Shown: one piece after another, positions 15,214 through 24,470 of the stretch
How the letters are laid out: every line of letters starts with the position of its first letter
How positions within the stretch are numbered: position 1 is the first letter of the stretch
Assembly: GCF_020884795.1 (NCBI RefSeq)
Contig: NZ_BBZF01000020.1
Location: 225,261 to 289,260, forward strand
Direction of reading: 5' to 3'
DNA from: Micromonospora okii
Lineage (GTDB): Bacteria > Actinomycetota > Actinomycetes > Mycobacteriales > Micromonosporaceae
DNA length: 64,000 nucleotides
Program-made: the position numbers and the translations under genes
Notes under the pieces: model-generated
What the model saw: the letters and a program-made list of their open reading frames with translations, nothing else
Databases searched by the model: none
What the model was told of the DNA's origin: nothing

Positions 15214-15961
15214 CCGCCTCGATCAGGAACCGCCGGGCGTGGGTGACGAACGCGCCCTCGGCCTCGATCCGGGCGTGCAGCCGGGCGAGCTGCGGCCGGT
15301 ACCGCCCGACGGTGAACCCGGGGACCGTCCACACCACCTTGCGCAGGAAGTAGACCACCGCGGCGATGTCGTGGAACACAGTGCGCAGGGTGGCCTCGCG
15401 CAGGTCGACCACCGTGAGCCCGGCCGCCCGCGCGGCGGCCACGGCCTGCCCGGGGAGCTGCCGGTCGGGGTCGGGCAGCGGGCCGAGCAGGGCCTCGCTC
15501 AGCTCCCGGACCGTGCCCCCACGGATCTGTTGGGACAGGAACGTGCCGCCCGGCCGCAGCACCCGGGCCACCTCGTCCCAGGGGGTGTGCACCGGGTGCC
15601 GGCTGACCACGAGGTCCAGCGTCGCGTCCCGCACCGGCAGGGCGCCGCCCTCGGCGACCCGGAGCACCGTGCCGCCGACCCGGCGCAGCGTGCGGCGGGC
15701 CACCTCCACGTTGGGCGGCCACGCCTCGGTGGCCAGCAGCACCCGGGGCGGCCGGGGCACCCCGGCCAGCACCTCCCCGCCGCCGGTCTCCACGTCCAGC
15801 GCCGATTCGGCGCGGGCCATCCGGTCGGCCACCAGCCGGGAGTAGCCCCACGGCGGCCGTTCCTCGCCGGCCCGACCGTGCAGCCACGAGAAGTCCCAGC
15901 CCCGCAGCGGCACGGCGGCGCCCTCGGCCAGCAGTTCCTCGAAGCCGCGATCCCCGCTCAT
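15200..15961 (-). CDS. Class I SAM-dependent methyltransferase
   Basis: 253-aa methyltransferase. The SAM-binding strand ALDVETGGGEVLAG near residue 55 is the glycine-rich motif I, RVLLATEAWPPNVEVARRTL is motif II, and LDLVVSRHPVHTPWDEVARV with LRPGGTFLSQQ are motifs IV-V. The remaining C-terminal 80 residues form a helical cap (FHDIAAVVYFLRKVVWTVPG). Substrate unknown; actinomycete homologues are annotated only as methyltransferases. The gene ends inside the 3' end of the convergent DUF3500 gene. Confidence 0.85.
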   Translation of the reverse strand: MSGDRGFEELLAEGAAVPLRGWDFSWLHGRAGEERPPWGYSRLVADRMARAESALDVETGGGEVLAGVPRPPRVLLATEAWPPNVEVARRTLRRVGGTVLRVAEGGALPVRDATLDLVVSRHPVHTPWDEVARVLRPGGTFLSQQIRGGTVRELSEALLGPLPDPDRQLPGQAVAAARAAGLTVVDLREATLRTVFHDIAAVVYFLRKVVWTVPGFTVGRYRPQLARLHARIEAEGAFVTHARRFLIEAVKPA

Positions 15962-16033
15962 CCGGCCACCCTGACCGGTCCCGGGCCCGGCGGCAATGAG
16001 TTTTTCCCGCCGCCCCCACCGGCGCCGCGGCGG

Positions 16034-16534
16034 TCAGGCGCGGGGCCGGGCGATCTCCACCGTGGAGCCGCCCCGGCCGCCGAGCGCGTCGAGCGCGCCG
16101 GTCTCGGCGCGAACCGCCTCGAACTGCCGCATCAGCCGGGCGCCGAGCCACACGCCGACGCCGCCCACGGCGAGGGCGACCAGCTCGGTGGCGAGCAGGG
16201 CCGCCGTCGCGCCGCGCTCCGGCGACTTCGCCCGCACCAGGCAGCTCAGCAGGAACATCGCGGCCATCACGGTGTTGGCCAGGTTGAACGTGATCTTGGT
16301 GCGGCGGGTCCGGCCGCTGCCGGCGTCCCACAGGTCGACCATGCCGGCCACCGTGGTCAGGGCGGCGGCGACCAGCCCCGCGACCGAGGTCCAGTAGCCG
16401 ACCTCGCCGAGGAACGCCGGCCCGACCGCCACGTCGGCGAAGTCGAAGACGGTCGCGCTGACGAAGAGCCCGAACGGGAACGTCACCAGCATCGGTTGGA
16501 TCGGATGACCGTGCACCCGCAGTCGGCTCTCCAT
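16034..16534 (-). CDS. DUF2231 membrane protein
   Basis: 166-aa protein beginning with the family hallmark RVHGHPIQPMLVTFPFGLFV, where the His-Pro motif lies at the first membrane helix. Four membrane segments can be drawn (about residues 15-35, 45-65, 85-105 and 110-130). DUF2231 proteins are integral membrane proteins of unknown function, sometimes with heme- or copper-related neighbours; none is present here. Monocistronic. Confidence 0.85.
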   Translation of the reverse strand: MESRLRVHGHPIQPMLVTFPFGLFVSATVFDFADVAVGPAFLGEVGYWTSVAGLVAAALTTVAGMVDLWDAGSGRTRRTKITFNLANTVMAAMFLLSCLVRAKSPERGATAALLATELVALAVGGVGVWLGARLMRQFEAVRAETGALDALGGRGGSTVEIARPRA

Positions 16535-16610
16535 CGTGTCCTCCCCTGTCGCGTCAGCGCACCGGTCCTGGGTGCTACCCCCGGCACCGGCAGGGGAAAC
16601 GACGGCCGCC

Positions 16611-17441
16611 CTAGTTCTCGCGGGGCCGGGAGACCGTGACCACCAGGCGCTCGGCCACCTCGCGCAGCGGGATGTCCAGCGCCGCGGCGGCGCTGCGCAG
16701 CACCTCCAGGGCCTCCGGGGCGGGGCAGCCGCGCTGGGTCATGATGACGCCGACCGCCTGCCCGACGACGCCCTCGCCGAGCAGCGCGGCGTCCAGCTCG
16801 CCGGCCCGCGCGGCCCGCCGCTGCGCGTCCCGGACCGCCGCGAGCAGGAGCCCGGCGTGCTCCGCGAGGAGCATCGCGGTGAGCTGGTGTCGGGTGCTCA
16901 GCGCCTCCGGCGTCGAGGCGTACAGGTTGATGGCGCCGATGACGTGCTCGTCGACGTCGACGGGGGCGGAGACGACGCCGCGCACCCCCAGCTCCCGGGC
17001 CTGGGTCGTCCACTCCGGCCAGCGGGGCTCCCGGCTGAGGTCCGCGGAGAGGATCATCTCGCGGCGGTGGATGGCGCTCATCGCCGGCGAGTCGGGGCCG
17101 TGCCGCAGGTCGTCCAGGCCGGCGAGGGCCGGGTCGGAGGCGGCCACCCCGGCCGGTTCCCCCGCCCGCAGCGCGGTGAAGCCGCACCAGTCGACGCCGG
17201 CCACGGCCTCCCGGGCGATCCGGACCAGGGCCGCCAGGGCCTCGTCGAAATCGGCCACGCCGATCAGGCCGGCGGTCAGCTCGCGCAGCAACGCCGCGGT
17301 CTCCAGCACGCTGAGGGTCTCGTCGCCGGGGACCTGGATCTCCAGGTTCACCGGGCCACTGCCTGCGCCGGGAGGGCGGCCGGCAACCGGCGCCCCGCAC
17401 CGCCGTTCGGCTGTCTCATCGTCTGTTCTCTCCCGATTCAT
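16611..17441 (-). CDS. GAF-ANTAR antitermination regulator
   Basis: 276-aa protein. A GAF sensor domain covers about residues 50-195 (WCGFTALRAGEPAGVAASDP, VVSAPVDVDEHVIGAINLYA) and a C-terminal ANTAR RNA-binding domain covers about 210-270 (QAVGVIMTQRGCPAPEALEV, AAALDIPLREVAERLV). ANTAR proteins bind paired hairpins in nascent RNA to prevent termination; actinomycete GAF-ANTAR proteins are usually stress- or redox-linked. The ATG at 17441 has no clear ribosome site, and a GTG some 30 codons downstream (VNLEIQV) is possible. Confidence 0.85.
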   Translation of the reverse strand: MNRERTDDETAERRCGAPVAGRPPGAGSGPVNLEIQVPGDETLSVLETAALLRELTAGLIGVADFDEALAALVRIAREAVAGVDWCGFTALRAGEPAGVAASDPALAGLDDLRHGPDSPAMSAIHRREMILSADLSREPRWPEWTTQARELGVRGVVSAPVDVDEHVIGAINLYASTPEALSTRHQLTAMLLAEHAGLLLAAVRDAQRRAARAGELDAALLGEGVVGQAVGVIMTQRGCPAPEALEVLRSAAAALDIPLREVAERLVVTVSRPREN

Positions 17442-17541
17442 CCGACCCGGCCTACTACCCCCGCCGGGCGGGCTCGAAACTGGCGACGGGCAGGCGCTTG
17501 CCCAGGTCACGGCCGGGTTGAGCGGCGACTGCGGCGCGGGC

Positions 17542-17577
17542 CGGCGGGCGGCTCCCGGCGTGGGGAGCCGCCCGCCG
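17542..17577 (-). terminator. secA2 terminator
   Basis: A perfect 15-bp GC-rich stem (17542-17556 and 17563-17577) with a 6-nt loop GGCGTG sits five bases beyond the secA2 stop codon. It is one of the strongest hairpins in the window. Confidence 0.85.
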
Positions 17578-17581
17578 GGCC

Positions 17582-19876
17582 TCAGCGCGGGGCGGAGCTG
17601 AGCCGGCGGCCCACCGACGCGATGAGGCGGTCCAGCTCCGAGCCGAACGGGTTGTCGTGGACGAGGTACGTCCAGGTGGCGCTGGGCCGCACCAGCGTCG
17701 ACGCGTCCGGCTCCCAGTCGTCGTCGAATTCGGTCTCGGTGAAGGTGGCGATGGTGCGCGCCTCGATCTCCGGGACCAGGGCGTTGAACGCCGGCACGGC
17801 CGCCCGGTGGAACTCGTCGAGCGGGTCGAGCCGGCCCAGGGCGCGCAGGTGCACGCCCTCGCGCACCTCGGAGAGCTCGGCCAGGTGCTCGGCCCAGAGC
17901 CGGTCGAGGTGATAGAGGGCGATCGACCGGGCCGCCCGGGCGAGCAGGTCCTCGTCCATCTCCTCGGCCTTCTCCGGCACCCGCTCCAGCAGCATCAGCG
18001 CCGCGACATCGCTGGTGAGCAGGCGCTCGCGCCGCTCGGCCAGGGCCTTGCGCTGCTGCTCGATGACCACGCTGTAGCGCCAGGTGTTGCGGTGGATCTC
18101 GTGGTTGACGCCCTCGGCGACCCGCTGGGCGTGCTCCACCGCGTAGTCGACCTGCGGGTCGGTGACCAGGCCGTCGGCGTTCATCCGGGGCGAGGCCGGG
18201 ATCGCGTCGCCGGCGTGCCGGACCACCAGGTCGTCCTCCAGGCTGACGAAGAACACCGAGCCGCCCGGGTCGCCCTGCCGGCCGGCCCGGCCCCGGAGCT
18301 GGTCGTCGACGCGGCGGCTGTCGTGCCGCCCGCTGCCGATGACGTAGAGGCCGCCCAGCTCGGCGACCCGCTCCTGGTCGGCCTGGTCGCTGCCGCCGAG
18401 CCGGATGTCGACGCCCCGGCCCGCCATCTGGGTGGAGACGGTGACCGCGCCGTACGCGCCCGCCTCGGCGATGATCGCCGCCTCCTCGTCGTCGTTCTTG
18501 GCGTTGAGCACCACGCAGGGCACCCCGGCGGCCTCCAGGCCGGCGGCGAGCTGCTCGGACTCCTTCACGTCGAGGGTGCCGACCAGCACCGGCCGGCCCT
18601 TGTCGTGGTTGCGCTTGATCTCGTCGACCAGCGCGTCGTCCTTCTCCGTGCGGGTGGCGTAGATGCGGTCCGGCTCGTCCTCCCGCACACAGGGAGTGTT
18701 CGGCGGGATCACCGCCACCTCCAGGCCGAAGAACTCGCGGAGCTGGTCGCCCACCAGCACCGCCGTGGCGGTCATGCCGCACACCTTCGGGTAGAGCGCG
18801 ATGTACGCCTGCACGGCGACGGTGCCCAGCACCTCGCCCTCGGCGGTGGCGTCGAGACCCTCCTTGGCCTCGACCGCCGCCTGGAGGCCGTCGGGCCAGC
18901 GGCGGCGCTGGGCCACCCGGCCACGCATCTCGTCGATCAGCTCCACCGAGCCGTCGCGGACGATGTAGTCCACGTCGCGGTGCAGCAGGGCGTGCGCGTG
19001 CAGCGCCACGTTGACCGCGGAGAGCTGCCCGACGTGCTCGGCGTCGTACAGGTCGATGTCATCGAGCTTGGCCTCGACGGCGGCCAGGCCGGCGGAGGTG
19101 AACGCGACGCTGCGGCCGTCCTCGGCCACCGTGTAGTGCTTGCCCTTGCGCAGGCCGCGCACCAGCGCCGCGGCGGCGTGCACCGGGTCCTGCTCGCCGC
19201 CGACCGCGCCCGCCAGGACCATCGGCACCCGGGCCTCGTCGATCAGGATGGAGTCGGCCTCGTCGACGATCGCCGTGGCCAGCGGCGGCTGGACCCGGTC
19301 GTCGATGTCGGTGACGAGCTGGTCGCGCAGGAAGTCGAAGCCGGCCTCGCTGACCGAGACGTACGTGACGTCGCAGGCGTAGGCATCGCGCCGCTCCTGC
19401 GGGGTGGACGCCTCGTTGACCCAGCCCACCGTCAACCCGAGCAGCTCGTAGACCGGCCCCATCCACCGGGCGTCGCGGCGGGCCAGGTAGTCGTTGACCG
19501 TGAGCACGTGCACGGGGCCGTTGCCGAGGCGGACGTGCCCGTACGCGGCGATCGCGGCGGTCAGCGTCTTGCCCTCACCGGTGGCCATCTCGGCGACCTT
19601 GCCGGAGAGCAGGGCCATCGCGCCGAGCAACTGCACGTCGTACGGCCGCTGGTCCAGCCCGCGCCGGGCGGCCTCGCGGCCGATGGCGCAGATCTCCTCG
19701 TACCCGGTGGCGGCGCCGGCGGCCTCGGTGAGCTCGGCGTCGGTCAGCGCCGACAGCTCATCCTCGCGCGCCTCGACGGCCGGCAGCAGCTTCTCCAGCG
19801 GGCCGAGGTCGACCGTGGTGCCGGGGCGCTGGAGGAACCGCCGGAACCTGCTCTTCAACCGTTGCGACACACCCAT
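17582..19876 (-). CDS. secA2: Accessory preprotein translocase ATPase SecA2
   Basis: 764-aa SecA-type ATPase that drives export of a subset of proteins. Walker A is MATGEGKT at about residues 97-104, the DEAD motif is VDEADSILIDEARVP, and the second helicase domain shows VSTQMAGRGVDIRLGG and QLRGRAGRQGDPG. It is shorter than housekeeping SecA (about 900 aa) and lacks the C-terminal zinc-binding tail, which marks SecA2. ATG 19876 lies eight bases after TACCGT (19885-19890), so the mRNA is probably leaderless. No SecY2 or accessory Sec genes are nearby, as is usual in actinobacteria. Confidence 0.93.
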   Translation of the reverse strand: MGVSQRLKSRFRRFLQRPGTTVDLGPLEKLLPAVEAREDELSALTDAELTEAAGAATGYEEICAIGREAARRGLDQRPYDVQLLGAMALLSGKVAEMATGEGKTLTAAIAAYGHVRLGNGPVHVLTVNDYLARRDARWMGPVYELLGLTVGWVNEASTPQERRDAYACDVTYVSVSEAGFDFLRDQLVTDIDDRVQPPLATAIVDEADSILIDEARVPMVLAGAVGGEQDPVHAAAALVRGLRKGKHYTVAEDGRSVAFTSAGLAAVEAKLDDIDLYDAEHVGQLSAVNVALHAHALLHRDVDYIVRDGSVELIDEMRGRVAQRRRWPDGLQAAVEAKEGLDATAEGEVLGTVAVQAYIALYPKVCGMTATAVLVGDQLREFFGLEVAVIPPNTPCVREDEPDRIYATRTEKDDALVDEIKRNHDKGRPVLVGTLDVKESEQLAAGLEAAGVPCVVLNAKNDDEEAAIIAEAGAYGAVTVSTQMAGRGVDIRLGGSDQADQERVAELGGLYVIGSGRHDSRRVDDQLRGRAGRQGDPGGSVFFVSLEDDLVVRHAGDAIPASPRMNADGLVTDPQVDYAVEHAQRVAEGVNHEIHRNTWRYSVVIEQQRKALAERRERLLTSDVAALMLLERVPEKAEEMDEDLLARAARSIALYHLDRLWAEHLAELSEVREGVHLRALGRLDPLDEFHRAAVPAFNALVPEIEARTIATFTETEFDDDWEPDASTLVRPSATWTYLVHDNPFGSELDRLIASVGRRLSSAPR

Positions 19877-19884
19877 GAGCCGCA

Positions 19885-19890
19885 ACGGTA
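19885..19890 (-). promoter_or_regulatory. -10 box of leaderless secA2
   Basis: TACCGT on the minus strand ends eight bases before the secA2 ATG at 19876; no Shine-Dalgarno lies between, so the start codon is likely at the mRNA 5' end. Confidence 0.45.
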
Positions 19891-19919
19891 CGCGACCCGG
19901 GGCGACTTTTGCGGCCCGG

Positions 19920-21008
19920 TCAGCCGCCCAGCACCACCTGGAGTTCCTGGCGGCGGCGCTGTGCCAGGTCCGTGAGCAGCTCCGGGGCCTTGTCGAAGGG
20001 CACCACGGCCGACACCAGGTGCGTGCGGATCGCGTCGCCGTGGGCGCGCAGCAGGTCGATCGTCTCGGCCGAGAGCCGCTCCCGGTCCCACGTCGGGGCG
20101 AGCCCGCGCGGCACCCGCCCGATCTGGGCGCAGCGCAGCGACAGCCCGTTGTGGTGGAACTCCTCGCCCAGCCGCACGGCGTCCGCGCCGCCCTGGTAGA
20201 AGGCCAGGTCGACCACGGTGCCCTGGGGACGCAGCAGGCGCAGCGCGAGCTGCAACGCCCACGCCTGCCCCCGGCACTGGAAGACCACGTCGGCGCCCCG
20301 GTCGCCGGCGGCGTGGTTCCACCGGGTCTTCAGCACCATCGCCGGGTCGTCCGCGTCCGGGTCGAGGGTCTCCAGGCCGAGCGCCTCGGCGACGGCCCGG
20401 CGCTGCGGGGTCGGGTCCAGCACCACCACCGACGCCGCGCCGTGCCGCCGGGCGAACAGGGCGGTGAGCAGGGCCACCACCCCGCTGCCGACCACCGCCA
20501 CCCGCCGGCCGCGCACCCCGTCGCCGAGGGAGCGCACGTCGGTGCCGCACAGGTCGGCGGCGGCGTGCAGCACGCCGTTGGCGCAGATCGGGCCCATGTG
20601 CGCGACGTAGACGCCGAGCAGGGGGTCGAGGTCGTCGGGCAGCGGGACGAAGCGCTCGGCGAGCGGGTCGGCGACGTACCCGGTGCGGTGGCCGTAGGTC
20701 ATGGCCCCGACGGTGCCGACGGCGACGGCCGGGGTGCGGCTGGCCACCACTCGGCCGACCTGCATGTAGCCCAACCGGGTGACCGGGTACGGGGTGCTGG
20801 CCTCCCCCGGCCGGAACAGCCCCAGGGCGGCGTCCCAGGTGAGGTTCAGGTACGGGTTGGTGCCCTTGACGAAGCTCAGCTCGGTGCCGGCGGAGACCCC
20901 GCTGTAGAGCGTCTCCACCCGGAACGTGCCGTCGCGCAGCTCGCCGGGGTCCTGCTCGACCAGCTCGACCCGCCCCGGGCCGCTGACCACCACCACCCGG
21001 TCACGCAT
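19920..21008 (-). CDS. Medium-chain zinc-type dehydrogenase
   Basis: 362-aa MDR-superfamily oxidoreductase. The NAD(P) site is RRVAVVGSGVVALLTALFARRHG near residue 170, and the GroES-like domain contains LYSGVSAGTELSFVKGTNPY at the N-terminus. The usual catalytic Cys/His zinc ligands of alcohol dehydrogenases are not clear, a feature of the sugar-dehydrogenase-like MDR group. It starts inside the 3' end of the Gfo/Idh/MocA gene (8-nt overlap), so the two act together, probably on the same sugar or polyol. A role as bacteriochlorophyllide-type or threonine dehydrogenase is not supported. Confidence 0.8.
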   Translation of the reverse strand: MRDRVVVVSGPGRVELVEQDPGELRDGTFRVETLYSGVSAGTELSFVKGTNPYLNLTWDAALGLFRPGEASTPYPVTRLGYMQVGRVVASRTPAVAVGTVGAMTYGHRTGYVADPLAERFVPLPDDLDPLLGVYVAHMGPICANGVLHAAADLCGTDVRSLGDGVRGRRVAVVGSGVVALLTALFARRHGAASVVVLDPTPQRRAVAEALGLETLDPDADDPAMVLKTRWNHAAGDRGADVVFQCRGQAWALQLALRLLRPQGTVVDLAFYQGGADAVRLGEEFHHNGLSLRCAQIGRVPRGLAPTWDRERLSAETIDLLRAHGDAIRTHLVSAVVPFDKAPELLTDLAQRRRQELQVVLGG

Positions 21009-22002
21009 CGACGCCCACCCCCGCCGGAGCCGCCGGGCCGGTGGGCAGGGAGACCGGCCGGCCGGTGCGCGCCGACTCGGCGATCGCGAGGGCCAGCCGC
21101 TGGGTGCGCAGCGCCTCGGCGTACGGCACCCGTACGTCGTCGCCGACGCCCCGCACCGCGTCGACGAACGCCCGGTCGACGGCCGTGCGCGCGCCGTCGG
21201 GGTCGGCGGGAAGGTGCCGCTCGCCGTCCGCGTCGCGGATCGTCAGCCCGTCCTCGGCCAGGCGCAGGGCCAGCCCGTCGGCGAGGATCTCCAGCCCGGC
21301 CCGGTGCTTCCAGCCGAGCACGCAGGCGGCGGAGAGGGTGCCCACCGCGCCGCCGGCGAAGCGCAGGGCGGCGGTGGTCACCGAGTCGATGTCGGCCCCG
21401 TCGACCGGCGGCGGCGCGCCGTCGCCGTACGCGCTGACCTCGGTCACCTCGCCGACCAGCGCGCGCATGAGGTCGAGCACGTGCGCGGCCTGCTCGACCA
21501 CGGGCCCGCCGGAGCGGTCCCGCCGGGCCCACCACGCCACCGGGGGCACCTTGTCCAGCCAGGCCCCGCCGACCATCCGCACCGGGCGGCCGGCGAGCAG
21601 CTCGCGGGCCTCGGCCACCACGTGCAGGTACCGCCAGTGGTGGCCGACGCCGGTGAGCAGCCCCCGCCGGGCCACCAGGTCGGCGATCCGCTCGGCGGTG
21701 TCCAGGTCCACCGCGACGGGCTTCTCCACGAACATCGGCACCCCGGCGGCGACGATCGCCTCCTCCACGGGCCCGTGCGCGAACGGCGGCACGCACACGT
21801 ACACGGCGTCGGGGCCGGCAGCGAGCAGTTCGTCGACGTCGGCGAACGCGCGCCCGCCGTGCGCGTCGGCGAGCCGCTGGGCGGCGTCGCGGGCCACGTC
21901 GGTCACGCCGACGATCTCCACGTCGTCGAAGCCGTCCAACACCCGGGCGTGACGCTGCGCCACTCCACCCGCTCCGACCAGTCCCACCCGGCACGTGCGC
22001 AT
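21001..22002 (-). CDS. Gfo/Idh/MocA-family oxidoreductase
   Basis: 333-aa NAD(P)-dependent sugar dehydrogenase or ketoreductase. The Rossmann motif RVGLVGAGGVAQRHARVL is at residues 4-21 and the conserved EKP of the family is present in MFVEKPVAVDLDTAERI (around residue 100). The C-terminal substrate domain ends with PYAEALRTQRLALAIAESAR. ATG 22002 follows GAGAGGG by about eight bases; the longer open frame upstream is not supported. It is coupled to the downstream MDR gene and divergent from gpgS, pointing to sugar or osmolyte metabolism. Confidence 0.87.
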   Translation of the reverse strand: MRTCRVGLVGAGGVAQRHARVLDGFDDVEIVGVTDVARDAAQRLADAHGGRAFADVDELLAAGPDAVYVCVPPFAHGPVEEAIVAAGVPMFVEKPVAVDLDTAERIADLVARRGLLTGVGHHWRYLHVVAEARELLAGRPVRMVGGAWLDKVPPVAWWARRDRSGGPVVEQAAHVLDLMRALVGEVTEVSAYGDGAPPPVDGADIDSVTTAALRFAGGAVGTLSAACVLGWKHRAGLEILADGLALRLAEDGLTIRDADGERHLPADPDGARTAVDRAFVDAVRGVGDDVRVPYAEALRTQRLALAIAESARTGRPVSLPTGPAAPAGVGVDA

Positions 22003-22195
22003 CCGGAAGCCCTCTCGCCGTGGTTTCACCTTTCGCCCTTGCACTCCCCGGTGGGGCACGCGACCAAACGTTCATGCCCTGGGAACCGCCGATGGGCGGT
22101 TCGTGATCAGGCTGTTAGGGGCGATCCGGTTAGCGTGGGTCCGGAACTGGGAAAACTCTGTTCCGCGTTTTCCGCCACGAGCTGGGGGTGTGTCA

Positions 22196-23209
22196 GTGCG
22201 GGATACAGATGTAGGCGTCTCACCGGTGGTGGAGGCGTGGGCGACATACCGGACCACCTCGGCGGCGGAGTGGACCGCCCGGCGGCTGCTGGGCGCCAAG
22301 GGCGACAGTCGGGTCAGCGTGGTGCTGCCGGCCCGCAACGAGGAGGCGACCGTCGGCGCGATCGTGTCGACGATCCGCGAACACCTGATGGACCGGGTGG
22401 CCCTGGTCGACGAGCTGATCGTCGTCGACTCCCGGTCCACCGACCGGACGGCGTCGGTGGCCCGGGCGGCCGGCGCGGAGGTGGTCGGCCAGGACGAGAT
22501 GACCCGGGGCCTGCCCCGGCTGACCGGCAAGGGCGACGCCCTGTGGGCAGGCCTGGCGGCGGCGGAGGGCGACATCGTCGCGTTCGTCGACGCCGACCTG
22601 CGCGAGTTCCGCCCGCACTTCGTGACCGGCCTGATCGGGCCGCTGCTGACCGACCCGTCGGTCGACTTCGTGAAGGGCTTCTACCACCGGCCCCTGGTCA
22701 GCGCGACCAGCGTGGAGCCCGACGGGGGCGGGCGGGTCACCGAGCTGATGGCCCGGCCCCTGCTGAACCTGTTCTGGCCGGAGCTGGCCGGCTTCGTCCA
22801 GCCCCTCGCCGGCGAGTACGCCGGCCGGCGCGACGTGCTGGAGCGGGTGCCGTTCGTCTCGGGTTACGGCGTCGAGACGGCGATGCTGATCGACCTGCTC
22901 GACCTGGTCGGGCTGGACGCGCTGGCCCAGGTGGACCTGGGCGAGCGCAAGCACCGGCACCAGGACACGGCGGCTCTGGGCCGGATGTCGGCGCAGATCA
23001 TGCTGACCGCGTGGTCGCGGTTGCAGCGGCGGGGCTGGGCCGACCCGGGCACGACCCCGGCCGCCCTGCTCACCCAGTTCCGCCGGGGCGGCGCCGACGC
23101 GCTGCCGAACCTGGACCGCGAGATCGTGGTCAGCGACGTCTCGATCGAGGAACGCCCGCCGCTGGCGGAGCTGCGGCACCGCCTGCCCCGCCGCCGGGTC
23201 GCGGCATGA
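22196..23209 (+). CDS. gpgS: Glucosyl-3-phosphoglycerate synthase
   Basis: 337-aa GT-A fold glycosyltransferase (GT81) that makes glucosyl-3-phosphoglycerate, the precursor of glucosylglycerate and, in mycobacteria, methylglucose lipopolysaccharides. Motifs: VVLPARNEEATVG near residue 42, VVDSRSTDRT, the metal-binding DAD at 132-134 (AFVDADLREFRP), TRGLPRLTGKGDALW and SGYGVETAMLIDLLD. GTG 22196 is used; GGGGG lies about ten bases upstream. The next gene is a GT4 transferase 28 nt downstream, likely co-transcribed. GpgP is not adjacent. Confidence 0.88.
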   Translation: MRDTDVGVSPVVEAWATYRTTSAAEWTARRLLGAKGDSRVSVVLPARNEEATVGAIVSTIREHLMDRVALVDELIVVDSRSTDRTASVARAAGAEVVGQDEMTRGLPRLTGKGDALWAGLAAAEGDIVAFVDADLREFRPHFVTGLIGPLLTDPSVDFVKGFYHRPLVSATSVEPDGGGRVTELMARPLLNLFWPELAGFVQPLAGEYAGRRDVLERVPFVSGYGVETAMLIDLLDLVGLDALAQVDLGERKHRHQDTAALGRMSAQIMLTAWSRLQRRGWADPGTTPAALLTQFRRGGADALPNLDREIVVSDVSIEERPPLAELRHRLPRRRVAA

Positions 23210-23237
23210 ACCGGCCCACCGAGAGAGGGAGTCGCGC

Positions 23238-24395
23238 ATGAGCCTCACCGTCCTGATGAACGCCGGGCCCTGGCTGTCCGTACCGCCGCCCGGCTACGGC
23301 GGGATCGAGAACGTGATCGCCACGCTGGTGCCGGAGCTGCGCCGCCTCGGCGTACGGGTGGTGCTCGCCTCCGTCGACAGCAGCACCCTCGACGTCGACG
23401 AGAAGGTCTCCGTCTTCCCCGACGGGCAGTTCTCCGCCCTGCAACGCCCCTACAACCAGGTCTGCGGCGTCGCCCAGGCGCACCTGTCCGGCGTGGTGCG
23501 GCGGCTGCGACAGCGCGACGACGTCGACCTGGTCCACGACCACGTGGAGGCCGTCGGCCTGGCCACCCTCGCGGCGATGGGCCCGGACGCCCCGCCGGCG
23601 CTGCACACCCTGCACTGGGACCTGGCCAAGCACCCCCACCTCTACGGTCACCTCGACGGCGGCGACCGGGTCCGGGTCAACGGGGTGTCCGCCTCGCAGC
23701 TCGCCCGCGCCCCCCGGGCGCTGCGCGAGCACTCGGTCGGTCACGTGCACCTGTCCACCCCGCTCGCGGTCGACGCCGACCGGCGGCCCCGGCCGGAGAA
23801 GGGCGACCACCTGGTGATCCTGGGTCGGATCAACCCCGGCAAGGGCCAGGACGTCGGCGCCCGGCTGGCCCAGCGGGTCGGCGTGCCGCTGGTGCTGGCG
23901 GGCCCGGTCGGGCCGTACCACCGGCCCGAGGACCTCGCGGCGGCGGGCGACGAGGCCCGGCAGAACCCGGACGTGCGGTTCTTCCACGACGAGGTGGCCC
24001 CGCACGTCGACGGCGACCTGGTCCGCTGGGTGGGCACCGTCGCCGGTCGGGAGCGCGACGACCTGCTGGCCGGGGCACGCGCCGCCCTGTTCCCGCTGCG
24101 CTGGGAGGAGCCCGGCGGCACGGCCGTGGTCGAGTCCCTCGCGCTGGGCACCCCGGTCGTGGCGACCGCCCGGGGCTGTCTGCCGGAGCTGATCGAGCAC
24201 GGCCGCACCGGCCTGCTCACCGACGACGAGGACGAGTTGGCCGACCTGCTCCTGGCCGCCGGTCGGCTCGACCCCGACGAGTGCCGGCGGGAGGCCGCGG
24301 CGCGGTTCACCCCGGCGGTGATGGCGCAGCGCTACGTCGAGCTGTACGAGACCGTCCGCCGGGGGGCCGCCGCCCGCCACCTGCTGCCGGCCTGA
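23238..24395 (+). CDS. GT4-family glycosyltransferase
   Basis: 385-aa GT-B glycosyltransferase. The N-terminal domain has PPPGYGGIENVIATLVPELR, and the C-terminal domain has VILGRINPGKGQDVGARLAQ, then FPLRWEEPGGTAVVESLALG, the EX7E-type donor site. GAGAGGGA precedes ATG 23238. It lies 28 nt after gpgS, an arrangement compatible with glucosylglycerate-type or capsular sugar metabolism, but donor and acceptor cannot be read from sequence. Confidence 0.85.
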   Translation: MSLTVLMNAGPWLSVPPPGYGGIENVIATLVPELRRLGVRVVLASVDSSTLDVDEKVSVFPDGQFSALQRPYNQVCGVAQAHLSGVVRRLRQRDDVDLVHDHVEAVGLATLAAMGPDAPPALHTLHWDLAKHPHLYGHLDGGDRVRVNGVSASQLARAPRALREHSVGHVHLSTPLAVDADRRPRPEKGDHLVILGRINPGKGQDVGARLAQRVGVPLVLAGPVGPYHRPEDLAAAGDEARQNPDVRFFHDEVAPHVDGDLVRWVGTVAGRERDDLLAGARAALFPLRWEEPGGTAVVESLALGTPVVATARGCLPELIEHGRTGLLTDDEDELADLLLAAGRLDPDECRREAAARFTPAVMAQRYVELYETVRRGAAARHLLPA

Positions 24396-24470
24396 CGCGG
24401 GGACGGTCGTTTCGGGGGGCGGGGCCGGGGGTACCTGCCGGGAATCCCCAGACGCGAAACGAGGAACACC

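Noticed and set aside
16611..18782. Apparent 723-aa fusion reaching from the GAF-ANTAR gene into secA2
   Set aside because: The upstream part is an alternative frame of secA2 and reads as Arg/Gly/Ala low-complexity; a terminator separates the genes.
17582..19876. Housekeeping SecA
   Set aside because: Too short and without the C-terminal zinc-binding tail; SecA2 fits better.
22072..22575. Minus-strand frame opposite gpgS
   Set aside because: Ser/Arg/Thr-rich shadow; gpgS carries intact GT81 motifs on the plus strand.
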